Source of the DNA: Paraburkholderia sediminicola
Lineage (GTDB): Bacteria > Pseudomonadota > Gammaproteobacteria > Burkholderiales > Burkholderiaceae
Direction: 5' to 3'
NCBI RefSeq assembly: GCF_902859805.1
Contig: NZ_CADIKC010000001.1
Coordinates: 372,001 to 436,000, forward strand
DNA length: 64,000 bases
Numbering within the stretch: the stretch's first letter is position 1; each line of letters opens with the position of its first letter. The notes under the pieces were generated by a model. It did not search any database. It saw only the letters and a list, made by a program, of their open reading frames with translations, and was not told the DNA's origin. Shown here in pieces: positions 25,991 through 35,366 of the stretch. Made by a program: the position numbers and the translations under genes.

Positions 25991-26458
25991 CTAGCGATCG
26001 GCGAGCAGCGATTGGCGCGCGGACGGCAACTGTCCCCATCCGACCAGCACCTGCTGGATGCTGCGGGCGTAGGCGTCACGCTGCTTCGGAGTTTCCGAGT
26101 GGTACGCCCCGATCGCACGCCAGGTATTGCCGTATTTGACCATCTTCTGCTTCAGCAGCCACGCGGCCACGTAGACGTTCACACACGGATCGGTCAATGC
26201 GCGGTGCGGCACGCCTTCTCGAGCGAGGGCGCCGAAATGAATCGAATTGATCTGCAACTGGCCGACGTCGATCGAACCGTTCGCGTTCTGGTGGATCGCG
26301 TCTGGGTCGCCCTTCGATTCGTACCATGCAACCGCGCGCAATACCCAGGGATTGACGCCCTGGTACGCTGCGGCCTCATTGAAGCAATCGTCGGCCGCGT
26401 GGGCCGCGCCGCACATCGAAAGCCACGCTAACGCGGCACAGAAGAGTTTCAAGGACAC
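25991..26458 (-). CDS. periplasmic lytic transglycosylase, SLT domain
   Basis: A 155-residue protein. The signal peptide (LFCAALAWLSMCGAAHA, cleavage after residue 21) is followed by a single SLT fold with catalytic glutamate E47 in VAWYESKGDPDAIHQN. The GSIDVGQLQINSIHF and AYHSET segments are also typical. This compact, lone-domain architecture is that of the specialised transglycosylases of secretion, pilus and conjugation systems (VirB1, IpgF, PilT of thin pili). It is the last gene of a three-gene set with a secreted protein and a lipoprotein; no secretion machinery is nearby. Confidence 0.88.
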   Translation of the reverse strand: MSLKLFCAALAWLSMCGAAHAADDCFNEAAAYQGVNPWVLRAVAWYESKGDPDAIHQNANGSIDVGQLQINSIHFGALAREGVPHRALTDPCVNVYVAAWLLKQKMVKYGNTWRAIGAYHSETPKQRDAYARSIQQVLVGWGQLPSARQSLLADR

Positions 26459-26514
26459 GATTCATCCTTCCGCTTGATGGCGGCAAAAGTGGTGAGCTCC
26501 ACACCGCGGCCGAA

Positions 26515-26865
26515 TTACTTGGCCAACGCCAGATCGATTTGCCGTTGCACGGAGTCGAGGTACGTATGCGAAGCATCGGAGACGACGAGCCGGACAGCCG
26601 GCAGCGGCGCTCCTCTGCGCTCCTGCGTCTGGATCGGCGCACGCGACTTCTTTCGATGCGTCGCCGGCTTCACCGGCAAATCATCATCAGCGCCACTCGA
26701 AGGCGGCAGCATGGCAAGCGTGGGCAACGGCGGATAAACCTTGTCCGCCGCCGGAGGAAACGTGGCAGGAAACGCGCCGGCCGACTGCAGATCCGTTCCC
26801 GGCGGGGCCGCAAAAGCAGGCGCGGCGAGCAGCATGGCCACCGTCAGTAAGGTGATTCGAAACAT
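26515..26865 (-). CDS. small secreted protein of the transglycosylase set
   Basis: A 116-residue protein from the ATG at 26865, chosen because a perfect AAGGAGG lies eight bases upstream; an ATG six codons earlier overlaps that site. It has a signal peptide (MFRITLLTVAMLLAAPAFA), then a proline-rich linker (PPAADKVYPPLPTLAMLPPS), a basic patch (HRKKSR) and a C-terminal helix (HTYLDSVQRQIDLALAK). I do not recognise the family. The gene lies 15 bases from the lipoprotein gene's stop and 57 before the transglycosylase start, so co-transcription is likely. Confidence 0.7.
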   Translation of the reverse strand: MFRITLLTVAMLLAAPAFAAPPGTDLQSAGAFPATFPPAADKVYPPLPTLAMLPPSSGADDDLPVKPATHRKKSRAPIQTQERRGAPLPAVRLVVSDASHTYLDSVQRQIDLALAK

Positions 26866-26879
26866 CACGATGGCCTCCT

Positions 26880-27245
26880 TCATTGCACCGTCCTGATCGA
26901 CACGCTATAGGGCTGACCGAGACCCGCAGTTCGATTCTCGAAGCTCACCTTCGACATACGTTGCGCAGGCACACCCTTCCATACTGCCTGGTTCAGGTAC
27001 GCGAAATCCTGACCCAGCGCAGTGACCAGCACGACCGTAGACTGCTGTTGCGCGGCAGCCAGTGCGCCTGCCTTGGTCAGCACGGCGGTGAGTTGCGGGT
27101 CATGCGCCCCAAGTGCATCCGGCGGAATCTCGAAGCTGATGACTTCGTTGGGCGCCTTGTCCGTGTGCGCGGCATTCTGCGCAGGCATCTGTGCGCACCC
27201 GGCCAGCGCGAGAACGGCTACCAAAAACCACACCTGTCGCTTCAC
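26880..27245 (-). CDS. small lipoprotein, first gene of the transglycosylase set
   Basis: A 121-residue protein with a lipoprotein signal (MKRQVWFLVAVLALAGCAQM, C17 in the LAGC lipobox). The mature part has no recognised domain. Its C-terminal half (STVVLVTALGQDFAYLNQAV, RMSKVSFENRTAGLG) reads as an alpha/beta or beta-rich domain. The stop codon overlaps the strong ribosome-binding site of the next gene, pointing to coupled translation. By position it could anchor a periplasmic assembly with the secreted protein and transglycosylase. This is inference. Confidence 0.7.
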   Translation of the reverse strand: MKRQVWFLVAVLALAGCAQMPAQNAAHTDKAPNEVISFEIPPDALGAHDPQLTAVLTKAGALAAAQQQSTVVLVTALGQDFAYLNQAVWKGVPAQRMSKVSFENRTAGLGQPYSVSIRTVQ

Positions 27246-27577
27246 ACCCGTCTCCAGTCAATCCCGTTGCTATAGAGATGTTTTCGGCAGGCTCACGGGA
27301 AAAGTTGATAGGTCGAAAACGCGTCCGCGAAAATCAAAAAGAGTTACCTCAAGATCGGCGCAAACGATTGCTTCGACGCTCGATGAAGCGTCGAACGAGG
27401 CGAAGTTGCCTCGCGTTTGGAGGGGATTATTCGTATGAGGATTGTGCGCTGGAGAGGCCGCGGGACGGGGCTTCGAGCGTCAAGCCTGGGTGAAATTGGC
27501 AAGCACAGCGGGAGGGCTATGCCTCTGCCGTAATGTGATCGTAAGCGAGCAAGCCGGCCGCCTACCCGCGCATCGGT
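27246..27577. other. intergenic region upstream of the lipoprotein gene
   Basis: About 330 bases between the lipoprotein start and the end of the downstream gntR gene, both on the minus strand. It should hold the promoter of the three-gene export set. Small open frames are present, but none has a good start or codon bias. I see no tRNA, terminator or clear operator in it. Confidence 0.5.
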
Positions 27578-28408
27578 CTAAGTCGACAGCGGCACGCGTT
27601 CCGGTTCGTCCGCATCGAACCACGCCGGATTGCGCTCCGCAATCGGACCAAGCGACACCAGAATCTCGCGCAGGTGACTACGCATCGCTTCTTCAGCGGC
27701 GCCCGGATCGTGGGCGCGCAGGCCGGCCAGAATCTTCGCGTGCTGCTTGATCAGCAGATCGAGCGGCGATACTTCGGGCAAGCTCAGGTAGCGCACCCGG
27801 TCCATCTGCGCCTTGATGTCCTGAATCGTTTCCCATGCCGCCGTGCAATCGATCGCCTGGGCAATCGCGTAATGAAACGCCTCGTCGAGTGCAAGGAAGG
27901 CGGCGGTGTCGTTCGATTTCGCCGCAAGCTTCTGGTCGCGAAGGTTGTCGGCCAGCGCCTGCAACTGCTCGTCCGTGATCGACACGGCTGCCTTCTTCAC
28001 CACCGCTGTCTCGATCGCCTCGCGAATGAAGCGCCCTTCCCGCACCTGGCGCGGCGAAATGCGCTTCACGAAGGTGCCGCGCTGCGGCAACACCTGAAGC
28101 ACACCCGCTTCGACCAGCTTGATGAATGCCTCCCGCACCGGTTGCCGCGACACCTGAAACATGTCGGACACTTCCTTCTCCGAAAGCGGCGTGCCCGGCA
28201 CCAGTTGCCCGGCGAAAATTGCCTGACGCAGCGCGCGGAAAATCTGCTTGCCGATCGGCTCATGCGAGTCGAACGAGACGCTGGCGGCCAGATCCGGCAG
28301 TTCGACGCGCGCGCCGGCCTGCACGCTCACGCGACGTCTTGTACGGGGTGCAAGCGCGGCATCGGAGGAGAAAGAAGACGTGTTGGCGTGGAGGTTCTTG
28401 GTCGGCAT
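27578..28408 (-). CDS. GntR-family regulator with FCD domain, hexonate cluster
   Basis: A 276-residue FadR-type regulator (start MPTKNLHANTSSF at 28408). A poorly conserved 40-residue basic extension precedes the winged HTH (KQIFRALRQAIFAGQLVPGT, DMFQVSRQPVREAFIKL, VLQVLPQRGTFV). The FCD domain carries LDEAFHYAIAQAI and KQHAKILAGL metal-ligand helices. It is the last gene of the minus-strand set manD-MFS-adh-MFS-gntR, and hexuronate-related FCD regulators commonly respond to the pathway's sugar acids. The upstream intergenic region contains a GTATGGT string also found near uxuB. Confidence 0.85.
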   Translation of the reverse strand: MPTKNLHANTSSFSSDAALAPRTRRRVSVQAGARVELPDLAASVSFDSHEPIGKQIFRALRQAIFAGQLVPGTPLSEKEVSDMFQVSRQPVREAFIKLVEAGVLQVLPQRGTFVKRISPRQVREGRFIREAIETAVVKKAAVSITDEQLQALADNLRDQKLAAKSNDTAAFLALDEAFHYAIAQAIDCTAAWETIQDIKAQMDRVRYLSLPEVSPLDLLIKQHAKILAGLRAHDPGAAEEAMRSHLREILVSLGPIAERNPAWFDADEPERVPLST

Positions 28409-28494
28409 CGGGTAATGCAGCGATTGAATTACGACAGGGACGGCACACACCGTGAATACCCACCAGGCTATCCACTAAAGTGTGCCGCACCATA

Positions 28495-29787
28495 CTACCA
28501 TGCACGTTTCATGTTTAAGGCACTCGCTCGCGGCTCGCGAATCCACACCAGCGAACACACCGCGCCGAGCACGGCAATCGCCCCCGCCAGCACGAACGCA
28601 CTCGCGTAGTTGCCATGCGTCGCTTCGACAATGAAGCCTGTCACCGCGGGGCCGATCACGCCGGCCAGATTCGCCAGCAAGTGCACAAAACCGCCCGCGC
28701 CGCCGACGTGTTCGCGCGGCACGGTGTCCTGAATCACCGCCCAATACACGGCGCCCGTCACATACAGGAAGAAGATCGACACCGACATCAGCGCGACCGC
28801 GCTCTGAGTACTGGCAACACGCCCGGCCAACGCGACGCACACCGCCGCCGCGCCCAGACAGCTACTCAGCACGATCTTGCGCGACAGCAGCGGCTTGCCG
28901 GTCAGGCGCAAGATGAAGTCGGAGATGAAGCCACCTGCCGCGAGCCCGATGCTGCCGAGCAGCCATGGAATCACCGTAGCGAAACTCATGTCGCGCAGAC
29001 TCAGGTGATGTGCTTCGGTCAGATAAGTCGGGAACCATGACAGGAAGAAAAACAGCACGTAGTTGTATGAGAAGAATGCGAAGGCGGTCGCGAGAATGAT
29101 CGGCTTCTTCAGGAAGTGCCGCAGGCCGAGCCGCTCGCCGCCTGCTGAATGTGCGATCGCATGTTCGTCCGCCTGACCGGCGCGAATGAGTTCGATCTCG
29201 TCAGGCGTGACGCGCGAGTTTTCGTGCGGGTGTTCAGTGGTCGTTGCCGCCCACAATACAAGCCACAAGAGTCCCAGCAGCATGATCGCGACGAAGGCCC
29301 AGCGCCAGCCGAACTGCACCGCCATGAAGCCGACCACCGGTCCCGCCAGCGCACCGCCGAGCGGCGTGCCCGAACTGATCACGCCGATCGCGCTCGCGAC
29401 TTCCTTGCGTGGGAACCAGTTGTTGACCATCTTGCTGTTCGACGAACTGAACGGGCCTTCGCCCATGCCGAACAGCACACGCAGCACGATCAGCGAACCG
29501 ATGCCGGTGGCCAACGCCGTCGCGCCGCAGAACACCGACCACACGCCCATCGCGGTGCCGAACACGCGTTTCGCACCGACCTTGTCCGACAGCACGCCGC
29601 CGACAAAATTGAACAGCGCATAGCCGATGAAAAAGCTGCTGAACACGATGCCCATCTGCGCATGCGAGAAGTGCAGATCTTTCTGGATCAACGGTGCGGC
29701 AATCGACAGCGCCGCGCGGTCGAGATAGTTGATGACGCCGGCCAGAAACAGTAGCGCGACAACAAACCAGCGTTGACTCTTGATCAT
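28495..29787 (-). CDS. MFS transporter, anion:cation symporter family (hexuronate/aldonate-type)
   Basis: A 430-residue transporter with 12 predicted helices. The opening RWFVVALLFLAGVINYLDRA is characteristic of the ACS family that includes GudP, ExuT and galactonate carriers. The GYALFNFVGGVLSDKVGAKR loop is the MFS motif A. It probably imports a hexonate or hexuronate by proton symport for the enzymes encoded next to it. It lies between the alcohol dehydrogenase and gntR genes on the same strand. Confidence 0.87.
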   Translation of the reverse strand: MIKSQRWFVVALLFLAGVINYLDRAALSIAAPLIQKDLHFSHAQMGIVFSSFFIGYALFNFVGGVLSDKVGAKRVFGTAMGVWSVFCGATALATGIGSLIVLRVLFGMGEGPFSSSNSKMVNNWFPRKEVASAIGVISSGTPLGGALAGPVVGFMAVQFGWRWAFVAIMLLGLLWLVLWAATTTEHPHENSRVTPDEIELIRAGQADEHAIAHSAGGERLGLRHFLKKPIILATAFAFFSYNYVLFFFLSWFPTYLTEAHHLSLRDMSFATVIPWLLGSIGLAAGGFISDFILRLTGKPLLSRKIVLSSCLGAAAVCVALAGRVASTQSAVALMSVSIFFLYVTGAVYWAVIQDTVPREHVGGAGGFVHLLANLAGVIGPAVTGFIVEATHGNYASAFVLAGAIAVLGAVCSLVWIREPRASALNMKRAW

Positions 29788-29897
29788 CAGGTGTCTCCTT
29801 CGGGTCGCCTCTTGATGGGCGTTCTGAATAGCTTAGGTAGCTTGATTGGCGCGGCAACGCGCTGCGCTCACGCAACGTCTCATGCCACGGGCGGTAC

Positions 29898-30944
29898 TCA
29901 ATCGAAGTTCAGATGCACCTTCATCGACTGCGAGCGGTCGAGCGCCACTTCGAACGCATGGTTCGCTTCGCTCATCGCGAATGCATGCGTCATGAGCGGT
30001 CGCAAGTCGACTTTGCCGGAAGCGATTTCATCGGCGGCGATGGCGTATTCGCCGGTGAAGCGGAACGAGCCCTGATAGCGCAGTTCCTTCGACATCACCA
30101 GGTTCGCCGCCACCGGCGACTGACCGGCCGGCAGATTGCCCACCTGAATCACCGTGCCGCCGGCTCGTGCAGCACGCAGCGCCGTATCGAGTCCGGCGGG
30201 ACTGCCCGATGCCTCGATGACCACGTCGAACGTGCCGCGTTGCGCGGACCATTGATCGATCGTGGCGCTATCTGTCGCATTCACGATCTGATCCGCACCG
30301 AGTTGCTGCGCAACCTGCAATGCCCGATCCGAAAGATCCAGCGCGACCAGGCGATGAGCACCGGCGCGGCGCGCCACGCTCAGCAGAATGCAACCGATCG
30401 GCCCGCAACCTACCAGCAAGACGCTCGCGCCGACAAGCGAGCCCGCCTGCTTCACCGCATGCAATGCAACGGCAAGCGGTTCGGCCATCGACGCCTGCGC
30501 AAAATCGACGCCATCCGGCACCGGTACGCATTGCCGCGCCGCGACGACGATGTACTGGCGGAACATGCCCTGCGTGTGCGGGAACGTCGATGCACTGCCC
30601 ATGAAGCGCATGTTCAGACAATGATTAGGCATCCCGCCGATGCAAAAGCGGCACGTCCCGCAGGCCAATCCCGGATTGACGGCAACACGCTGCCCGGGTG
30701 TCAGACGGCTCTCTGCGCTCACACCCTCGCCGAGCGAATCGATCTCGCCGGCCACTTCATGTCCGAGCACGAACGGCTCGCGCACCGCGAAATCGCCGCT
30801 CTTGCCTTTGAAGTAATACGACAGATCGGAGCCGCAAATGCCGCCGGCGCGCACGCGTACTCGCACCTGGCCGGGGCCGGGTACAGGCGGCTCGACTTCG
30901 TCGATACGGATCAGTTTGGGTTCGTGAAGTACGGCTGCGAGCAT
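29898..30944 (-). CDS. zinc-dependent alcohol dehydrogenase, L-idonate/L-gulonate 5-dehydrogenase type
   Basis: A 348-residue medium-chain dehydrogenase. The ATG at 30944 (MLAAVLHEPKLIRIDEVEPP) is preceded by GGAG at six bases. Catalytic zinc features are GGICGSDLSYY and GHEVAGEID, and structural-zinc cysteines are seen in CGTCRFCIGGMPNHC. The NAD-binding VLLVGCGPIGCIL motif follows. The closest functional types are L-idonate 5-dehydrogenase and RspB, which oxidises L-gulonate to D-fructuronate. With uxuB and manD alongside, the L-gulonate reaction fits best, but the substrate is not decided by sequence. Confidence 0.82.
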   Translation of the reverse strand: MLAAVLHEPKLIRIDEVEPPVPGPGQVRVRVRAGGICGSDLSYYFKGKSGDFAVREPFVLGHEVAGEIDSLGEGVSAESRLTPGQRVAVNPGLACGTCRFCIGGMPNHCLNMRFMGSASTFPHTQGMFRQYIVVAARQCVPVPDGVDFAQASMAEPLAVALHAVKQAGSLVGASVLLVGCGPIGCILLSVARRAGAHRLVALDLSDRALQVAQQLGADQIVNATDSATIDQWSAQRGTFDVVIEASGSPAGLDTALRAARAGGTVIQVGNLPAGQSPVAANLVMSKELRYQGSFRFTGEYAIAADEIASGKVDLRPLMTHAFAMSEANHAFEVALDRSQSMKVHLNFD

Positions 30945-30975
30945 GAAGGACTCCGGTATGACAAAGGTCTCGCGC

Positions 30976-32391
30976 TCAGTGCCGCGCGAAAGAAGACGAA
31001 GATGAGGACGCGAGGGCTTGCGCTGCCGCATGGGCTTCTACCGGTTCGCCGCCGCCCCAATCGTGGAGATCGCCGCCGCGGCGTAAAGGCGCGGTTTCCG
31101 GCAAAGCAAAAAGCGATACCGCCGATACAATGCCGAGCACGGCCACGTAGACGATCAATGCAAGCGAATTGCCATGCGTGACCTGAATGAGTTTGACGGC
31201 CAGCAGTCCGAGCACGCCGCTGCCGAGCAACGAGCCGATCTGCCAGATCAGCGCGATACCGCTACAACGTATGCGCGCGGGGAACAGTTCGGGGAACAGC
31301 GCCGCTTGCGGTGCATAGCAAAGACTGTGGCCCACGCTGATGGCGAGGATCATCACGAGCTGGATCGCCGCACGATTGCCGCTATCGATCGCCATGAAGA
31401 ACGGCACCACCAGCGCCACGTGCAATAACGCACCGGCAATAAAGGTCGGCCGCCGTCCGATGCGATCGGACAGCGCACCGGCGAGCGGAATCGTGACGAG
31501 CTCGAGCGCGACCGCGACAATCACCGTTTCGAGCAGCATGCTTTGCGCAATGCCGTGTGCCTTGCCGTAGGCGAGCACGATCATGGTGTACATCGCAAAG
31601 GCGCAAGCTTCGATCAGTTTCGCGCCGACACCTTTGACAATTGTCGGGCCGAACTGCCGCACCACTTCCACCACGGGGCGCGAGGCCACCGCCTTGGTGC
31701 GTTGGATCGTCGCGAAGATCGGCGACTCTTCGGTGCGCAAACGGATATAGAGGCCCACGGCAACCAGCAACGCGCTGGCGAGAAACGGAATGCGCCAGCC
31801 CCAGTCGAGCAGTTGCGCCTGTGTCAACGTCGCGCTGAGCAATGCGAACAGGCCCGACGGAATCAGAAAACCGGCCGGCGCACCGAGTTGCACGAGACTC
31901 GCGAAGAAACCACGCCGCGCAGGCGGTGCATATTCCGCCGTGAGCAACACGGCGCCTGCCTGCTCGCCACCCACGCCGAAGCCTTGCAACACGCGAATAA
32001 CGATCAGCGCGATCGGCGCCCAGATCCCGATCGACTGATAGTCCGGCAGCAGGCCGATCACGAACGTCCCCAAGCCGACAATCAGGATCGTCACGATCAA
32101 GGCCTTCTTGCGGCCGACGCGATCGCCGAAATGCCCGAACACGATGCCGCCCAGCGGCCGCGCCAGAAAGCCGACCGCGTAGGTGGCGAAAGCGGCGAGC
32201 GTGCCGATCAGCGGGTCGGCGGAAGGAAAGAATTTCTGGCCGAACACCAGCACGGCAGCTGTGCCGTAGACAAAGAAGTCGTAGTACTCGGCCGCCGTGC
32301 CGATGGTCGAGGCGAACGCCACGCGACGCAGCATGGCAGTGCTGGCCGGCGCGGCGGCTTGCGGACGTGCTGGGTTCACGCGTGTCTCCAT
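30976..32391 (-). CDS. MFS transporter, metabolite:H+ symporter (MHS) family
   Basis: A 471-residue carrier. The opening VAFASTIGTAAEYYDFFVYG is typical of the MHS family (ShiA, ProP, KgtP relatives). Motif A is seen as GGIVFGHFGDRVGRKKAL. It ends with an unusual polar tail containing a run of serines (ALASSSSSSFARH). It probably takes up an organic or sugar acid used by the surrounding cluster and is the second transporter in it. The next gene upstream is manD, 35 bases away. Confidence 0.87.
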   Translation of the reverse strand: METRVNPARPQAAAPASTAMLRRVAFASTIGTAAEYYDFFVYGTAAVLVFGQKFFPSADPLIGTLAAFATYAVGFLARPLGGIVFGHFGDRVGRKKALIVTILIVGLGTFVIGLLPDYQSIGIWAPIALIVIRVLQGFGVGGEQAGAVLLTAEYAPPARRGFFASLVQLGAPAGFLIPSGLFALLSATLTQAQLLDWGWRIPFLASALLVAVGLYIRLRTEESPIFATIQRTKAVASRPVVEVVRQFGPTIVKGVGAKLIEACAFAMYTMIVLAYGKAHGIAQSMLLETVIVAVALELVTIPLAGALSDRIGRRPTFIAGALLHVALVVPFFMAIDSGNRAAIQLVMILAISVGHSLCYAPQAALFPELFPARIRCSGIALIWQIGSLLGSGVLGLLAVKLIQVTHGNSLALIVYVAVLGIVSAVSLFALPETAPLRRGGDLHDWGGGEPVEAHAAAQALASSSSSSFARH

Positions 32392-32426
32392 GATTTTGTA
32401 GTTGGGGTCAGTCGAGCGAAATCAGC

Positions 32427-33635
32427 TCACCAGTTCCACAGCGTTCCGTCTTCGAGACGCGCGACCGGCAGATACGCCGAGTCGTAGGGATACCGCGCGG
32501 CCACTGCTTCGTCGATGTCGACGCCGTGGCCCGGGGTTTCTCCCGGATGCATCATGCCGCGCTCGAAGCGCCATGCATGCGGGAATACGTCGAGCGCTTC
32601 TGGCGGAAAGCCCATGTATTCCTGCACGCCGAAATTCGGCACCCACAGATCGAAGTGCAGCGCCGCGCCCATGCACACCGGCGACAGATCCGACGGCCCG
32701 TGACAACCGGTTCGCACCTGATACAGCGAAGCAAAATCCGCAATGCGCCGCAGATGCGTAATACCGCCTGCGTGCGTCAAGGTCGCGCGGATATAGTCGA
32801 TCAACTGCTCCTCGATCAACTGTTTGCAATCCCAGATGCTGTTGAAAATTTCGCCGACGGCAATCGGCGTGACCGTATGCTCGCGAATCAGCCGGAAGCC
32901 GGCCTGGTTTTCGGCAGGCGTTGGGTCTTCCATCCAGAACAGGCGATACGGCTCGACCGCTTTGCCGAGACGCGCGGCTTCGATCGGCGTCAAACGGTGG
33001 TGGACGTCATGCAGCAAATGCGTATCGAAGCCGAATTTGTCGCGCACTGCTTCGAAGAGTTTAGGCACGAAGTCGAGATACTTTTCCGACGACCAGCTCT
33101 GCTCCTCGACCGCGCCCTTGGTAGCCGGCTCATACATGCCACTGCCTTTCGACACGCCATACACCGAGCGCATATTCGGCACGCCGCATTGAATGCGAAT
33201 GGCCTGATAGCCGGCTTCGATGTGTTCCGCGTAACGGTCGAGTGCTTCGGGAATGTCGCGGCCGGTGGCGTGGCCGTACACCATCACGCCCTCTCGCGAG
33301 GCGCCGCCAAGCAGCTTATATAACGGCATGCCCGTTACCTTGCCGAGAATGTCCCACAGCGCCATATCCACGGCGGCGATCGCCGTCATCGTGACAGGAC
33401 CGCGACGCCAGTACGCGCCTTTGTAGAGGTACTGCCAGGTGTCTTCGATACGACCGGGATCGCGGCCGATCAGCAACGGGCACACGTGGTCTTTCAGATA
33501 CGAAGCGACCGCGAGTTCGCGGCCGTTCAGCGTTGCATCGCCGATGCCGTATACGCCTTCGTCCGTGACGATTTTCAATGTGACGAAATTGCGGCCCGGG
33601 CACGTGACGATCACGTCGGCGCGAACGATCTTCAT
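32427..33635 (-). CDS. manD: D-mannonate dehydratase, enolase superfamily
   Basis: A 402-residue ManD/RspA-type enzyme with intact active site. The metal ligands D210, E236 and E262 ([23 protein letters not shown]), the catalytic H212, and the R147/Y159 dyad all fall at the residue numbers I recall for characterised ManD. It dehydrates D-mannonate to 2-keto-3-deoxy-D-gluconate; some members are slow and also accept D-gluconate. It is the first gene of the minus-strand set and diverges from uxuB, whose product makes D-mannonate from D-fructuronate. Confidence 0.93.
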   Translation of the reverse strand: MKIVRADVIVTCPGRNFVTLKIVTDEGVYGIGDATLNGRELAVASYLKDHVCPLLIGRDPGRIEDTWQYLYKGAYWRRGPVTMTAIAAVDMALWDILGKVTGMPLYKLLGGASREGVMVYGHATGRDIPEALDRYAEHIEAGYQAIRIQCGVPNMRSVYGVSKGSGMYEPATKGAVEEQSWSSEKYLDFVPKLFEAVRDKFGFDTHLLHDVHHRLTPIEAARLGKAVEPYRLFWMEDPTPAENQAGFRLIREHTVTPIAVGEIFNSIWDCKQLIEEQLIDYIRATLTHAGGITHLRRIADFASLYQVRTGCHGPSDLSPVCMGAALHFDLWVPNFGVQEYMGFPPEALDVFPHAWRFERGMMHPGETPGHGVDIDEAVAARYPYDSAYLPVARLEDGTLWNW

Positions 33636-33864
33636 GACTTCTTCCTTGCAGAGGCAAGTAGCAAACCGCGCACAGCGGCGGCATGCAACTGGCTGTTTTT
33701 TTCATGTCGATTTTGAGCACCGGTTGAAGTGGAAAATCGCACTCTTCAACCTGTCTCAAACCGTTTGAACGATGCTACCATACAAGTATAGCGACACGTC
33801 AAATCAGGGTTTTCCCGTTGAACGGCGTCGGTTTGAAGCCTTTCCGCAACCTGGAATTCGTCAC
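33636..33864. promoter_or_regulatory. divergent promoter region manD / uxuB
   Basis: This 229-base region separates two divergent catabolic genes and should hold both promoters. At 33774-33792 it contains GCTACCATACAAGTATAGC, which has GCTA/TAGC ends and an ACCATAC string. The same ACCATAC occurs at 28489-28495 upstream of the cluster's gntR gene. A shared FCD-regulator operator is possible but unproven. Confidence 0.4.
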
Positions 33865-35355
33865 ATGATTTCTGTAGCCACCTTGCCTCGCCTCGTCCGC
33901 GAGGCACTCCCCACGCTGCAATCCCATCTGCTGTCGCCACACTGGCAGGAGCCGCGTATCGGCATCGTTCATCTGGGGATCGGCAACTTTCATCGCGCAC
34001 ATCAGGCCCTCTATACGGAAGAGGCCATGCTTGCCTCGGGCGGTGACTGGGGCATTTGCGGCGTCACGCTGCAAGGCGATGTCGGCAAGCGCGATGCGCT
34101 GATGGCGCAGCAAGGTTTGTATAGCGTGGTCGAACGCGGGCCGCATGGCGCCAAAGTGACGGTCGTGCGTGCGCTGCGCGAAGTGCTGGCCATGCCGCAC
34201 GATCGCGCCGCCCTGTTCGCGCGTCTCGCGGATCCGCTGGTACAGATCGTCTCGCTGACCGTCACGGAAAAAGGCTATTGCCGCGACGCGAAAACCGGCG
34301 AGGTCGCGCTGGACGATCCCGCTATTGCACATGATCTGGCCAACCCGCTCGAACCGCGCACGGTGCCGGGCATCCTCGTCGCGGCTTTGCGCGAGCGGCG
34401 CGACGGTGCGCACGGCAAACCGTTCACGGTGCTCTCGTGCGACAACCTTTCCCATAACGGCGCCGCGCTGCGCCAGGTGGTCTGTTCGTTCGCGCGGCAA
34501 CGCGATCCCGCGCTGGCCGACTGGATCGCCACCCACGTTGCGTTTCCGTCGACGATGGTCGACCGTATCGTGCCGGCCACCACGGATGCCGAACGCGTCA
34601 CCGTGGCCCACGCAATCGTTTATGAAGACACCGTACCGGTGCCCTGCGAGCCGTTCCGGCAGTGGGTCATTGAAGATCGTTTCGCGGGGGGACGTCCCGC
34701 ATGGGAGGCAGTCGGCGCGCAACTCGTCGAGGACGTGACACCGTTCGAATTGGCGAAGCTGCGCATGCTGAACGGCACGCACTCGACACTGGCTTATCTG
34801 TCGATGCTCGGCGGCTTCGAGACAATCGATGCAGCGATCTTCCACCCGCCCATGCGCCATCTCATCCGCACGATGATGACGGAAGAAATCGCGCCGACGC
34901 TAACCATGCCCGCATCATTCGACCTGGCCGCCTACCGGGATGCACTGCTCGAGCGCTACGCGAACCCGGCGCTGAAACATCGCTGTGCGCAGATCGCGAT
35001 GGATGGCAGTCAGAAGATTCCACCGCGTCTGATCGCCACGATTGCGGCGCGAATCGGTGCAGGTGAACCGTTCACACGTCTCGCGCTGGCGATAGCGGCA
35101 TGGATGATGTTTTTGCGCGGCCACGCGGACGACGGTACGCGTTACGAAATCAGCGATCCGCTGGCCAGCAGATTGAAGACGCTCGCGACATTCGCGCAAG
35201 GTGAGCCGCAGGCGCTGATGGATGCGTTACTGACCGTACGTGAGGTGTTTCCGGAAGATCTGGCCGCCCTTCCCGAATTCAGAAAAGCGCTTCGACACGC
35301 ATTGCAGTTGCTTCACGAACACGGCGCACGGGGAGCCATCGCAGCATTGCAATGA
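33865..35355 (+). CDS. uxuB: D-mannonate oxidoreductase (fructuronate reductase), mannitol dehydrogenase family
   Basis: A 496-residue long-chain mannitol-dehydrogenase-family enzyme. The NAD-binding segment is GIVHLGIGNFHRAHQALY near residue 32. The catalytic-lysine block is LAKLRMLNGTHSTLAYLSML. UxuB interconverts D-fructuronate and D-mannonate using NADH. The ATG at 33865 is chosen to match family length; it has only a weak upstream GGAA. Fructuronate reductase is preferred over mannitol or arabinitol dehydrogenase because manD is divergently adjacent. Confidence 0.87.
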   Translation: MISVATLPRLVREALPTLQSHLLSPHWQEPRIGIVHLGIGNFHRAHQALYTEEAMLASGGDWGICGVTLQGDVGKRDALMAQQGLYSVVERGPHGAKVTVVRALREVLAMPHDRAALFARLADPLVQIVSLTVTEKGYCRDAKTGEVALDDPAIAHDLANPLEPRTVPGILVAALRERRDGAHGKPFTVLSCDNLSHNGAALRQVVCSFARQRDPALADWIATHVAFPSTMVDRIVPATTDAERVTVAHAIVYEDTVPVPCEPFRQWVIEDRFAGGRPAWEAVGAQLVEDVTPFELAKLRMLNGTHSTLAYLSMLGGFETIDAAIFHPPMRHLIRTMMTEEIAPTLTMPASFDLAAYRDALLERYANPALKHRCAQIAMDGSQKIPPRLIATIAARIGAGEPFTRLALAIAAWMMFLRGHADDGTRYEISDPLASRLKTLATFAQGEPQALMDALLTVREVFPEDLAALPEFRKALRHALQLLHEHGARGAIAALQ

Positions 35356-35366
35356 AATTCGGCGCG

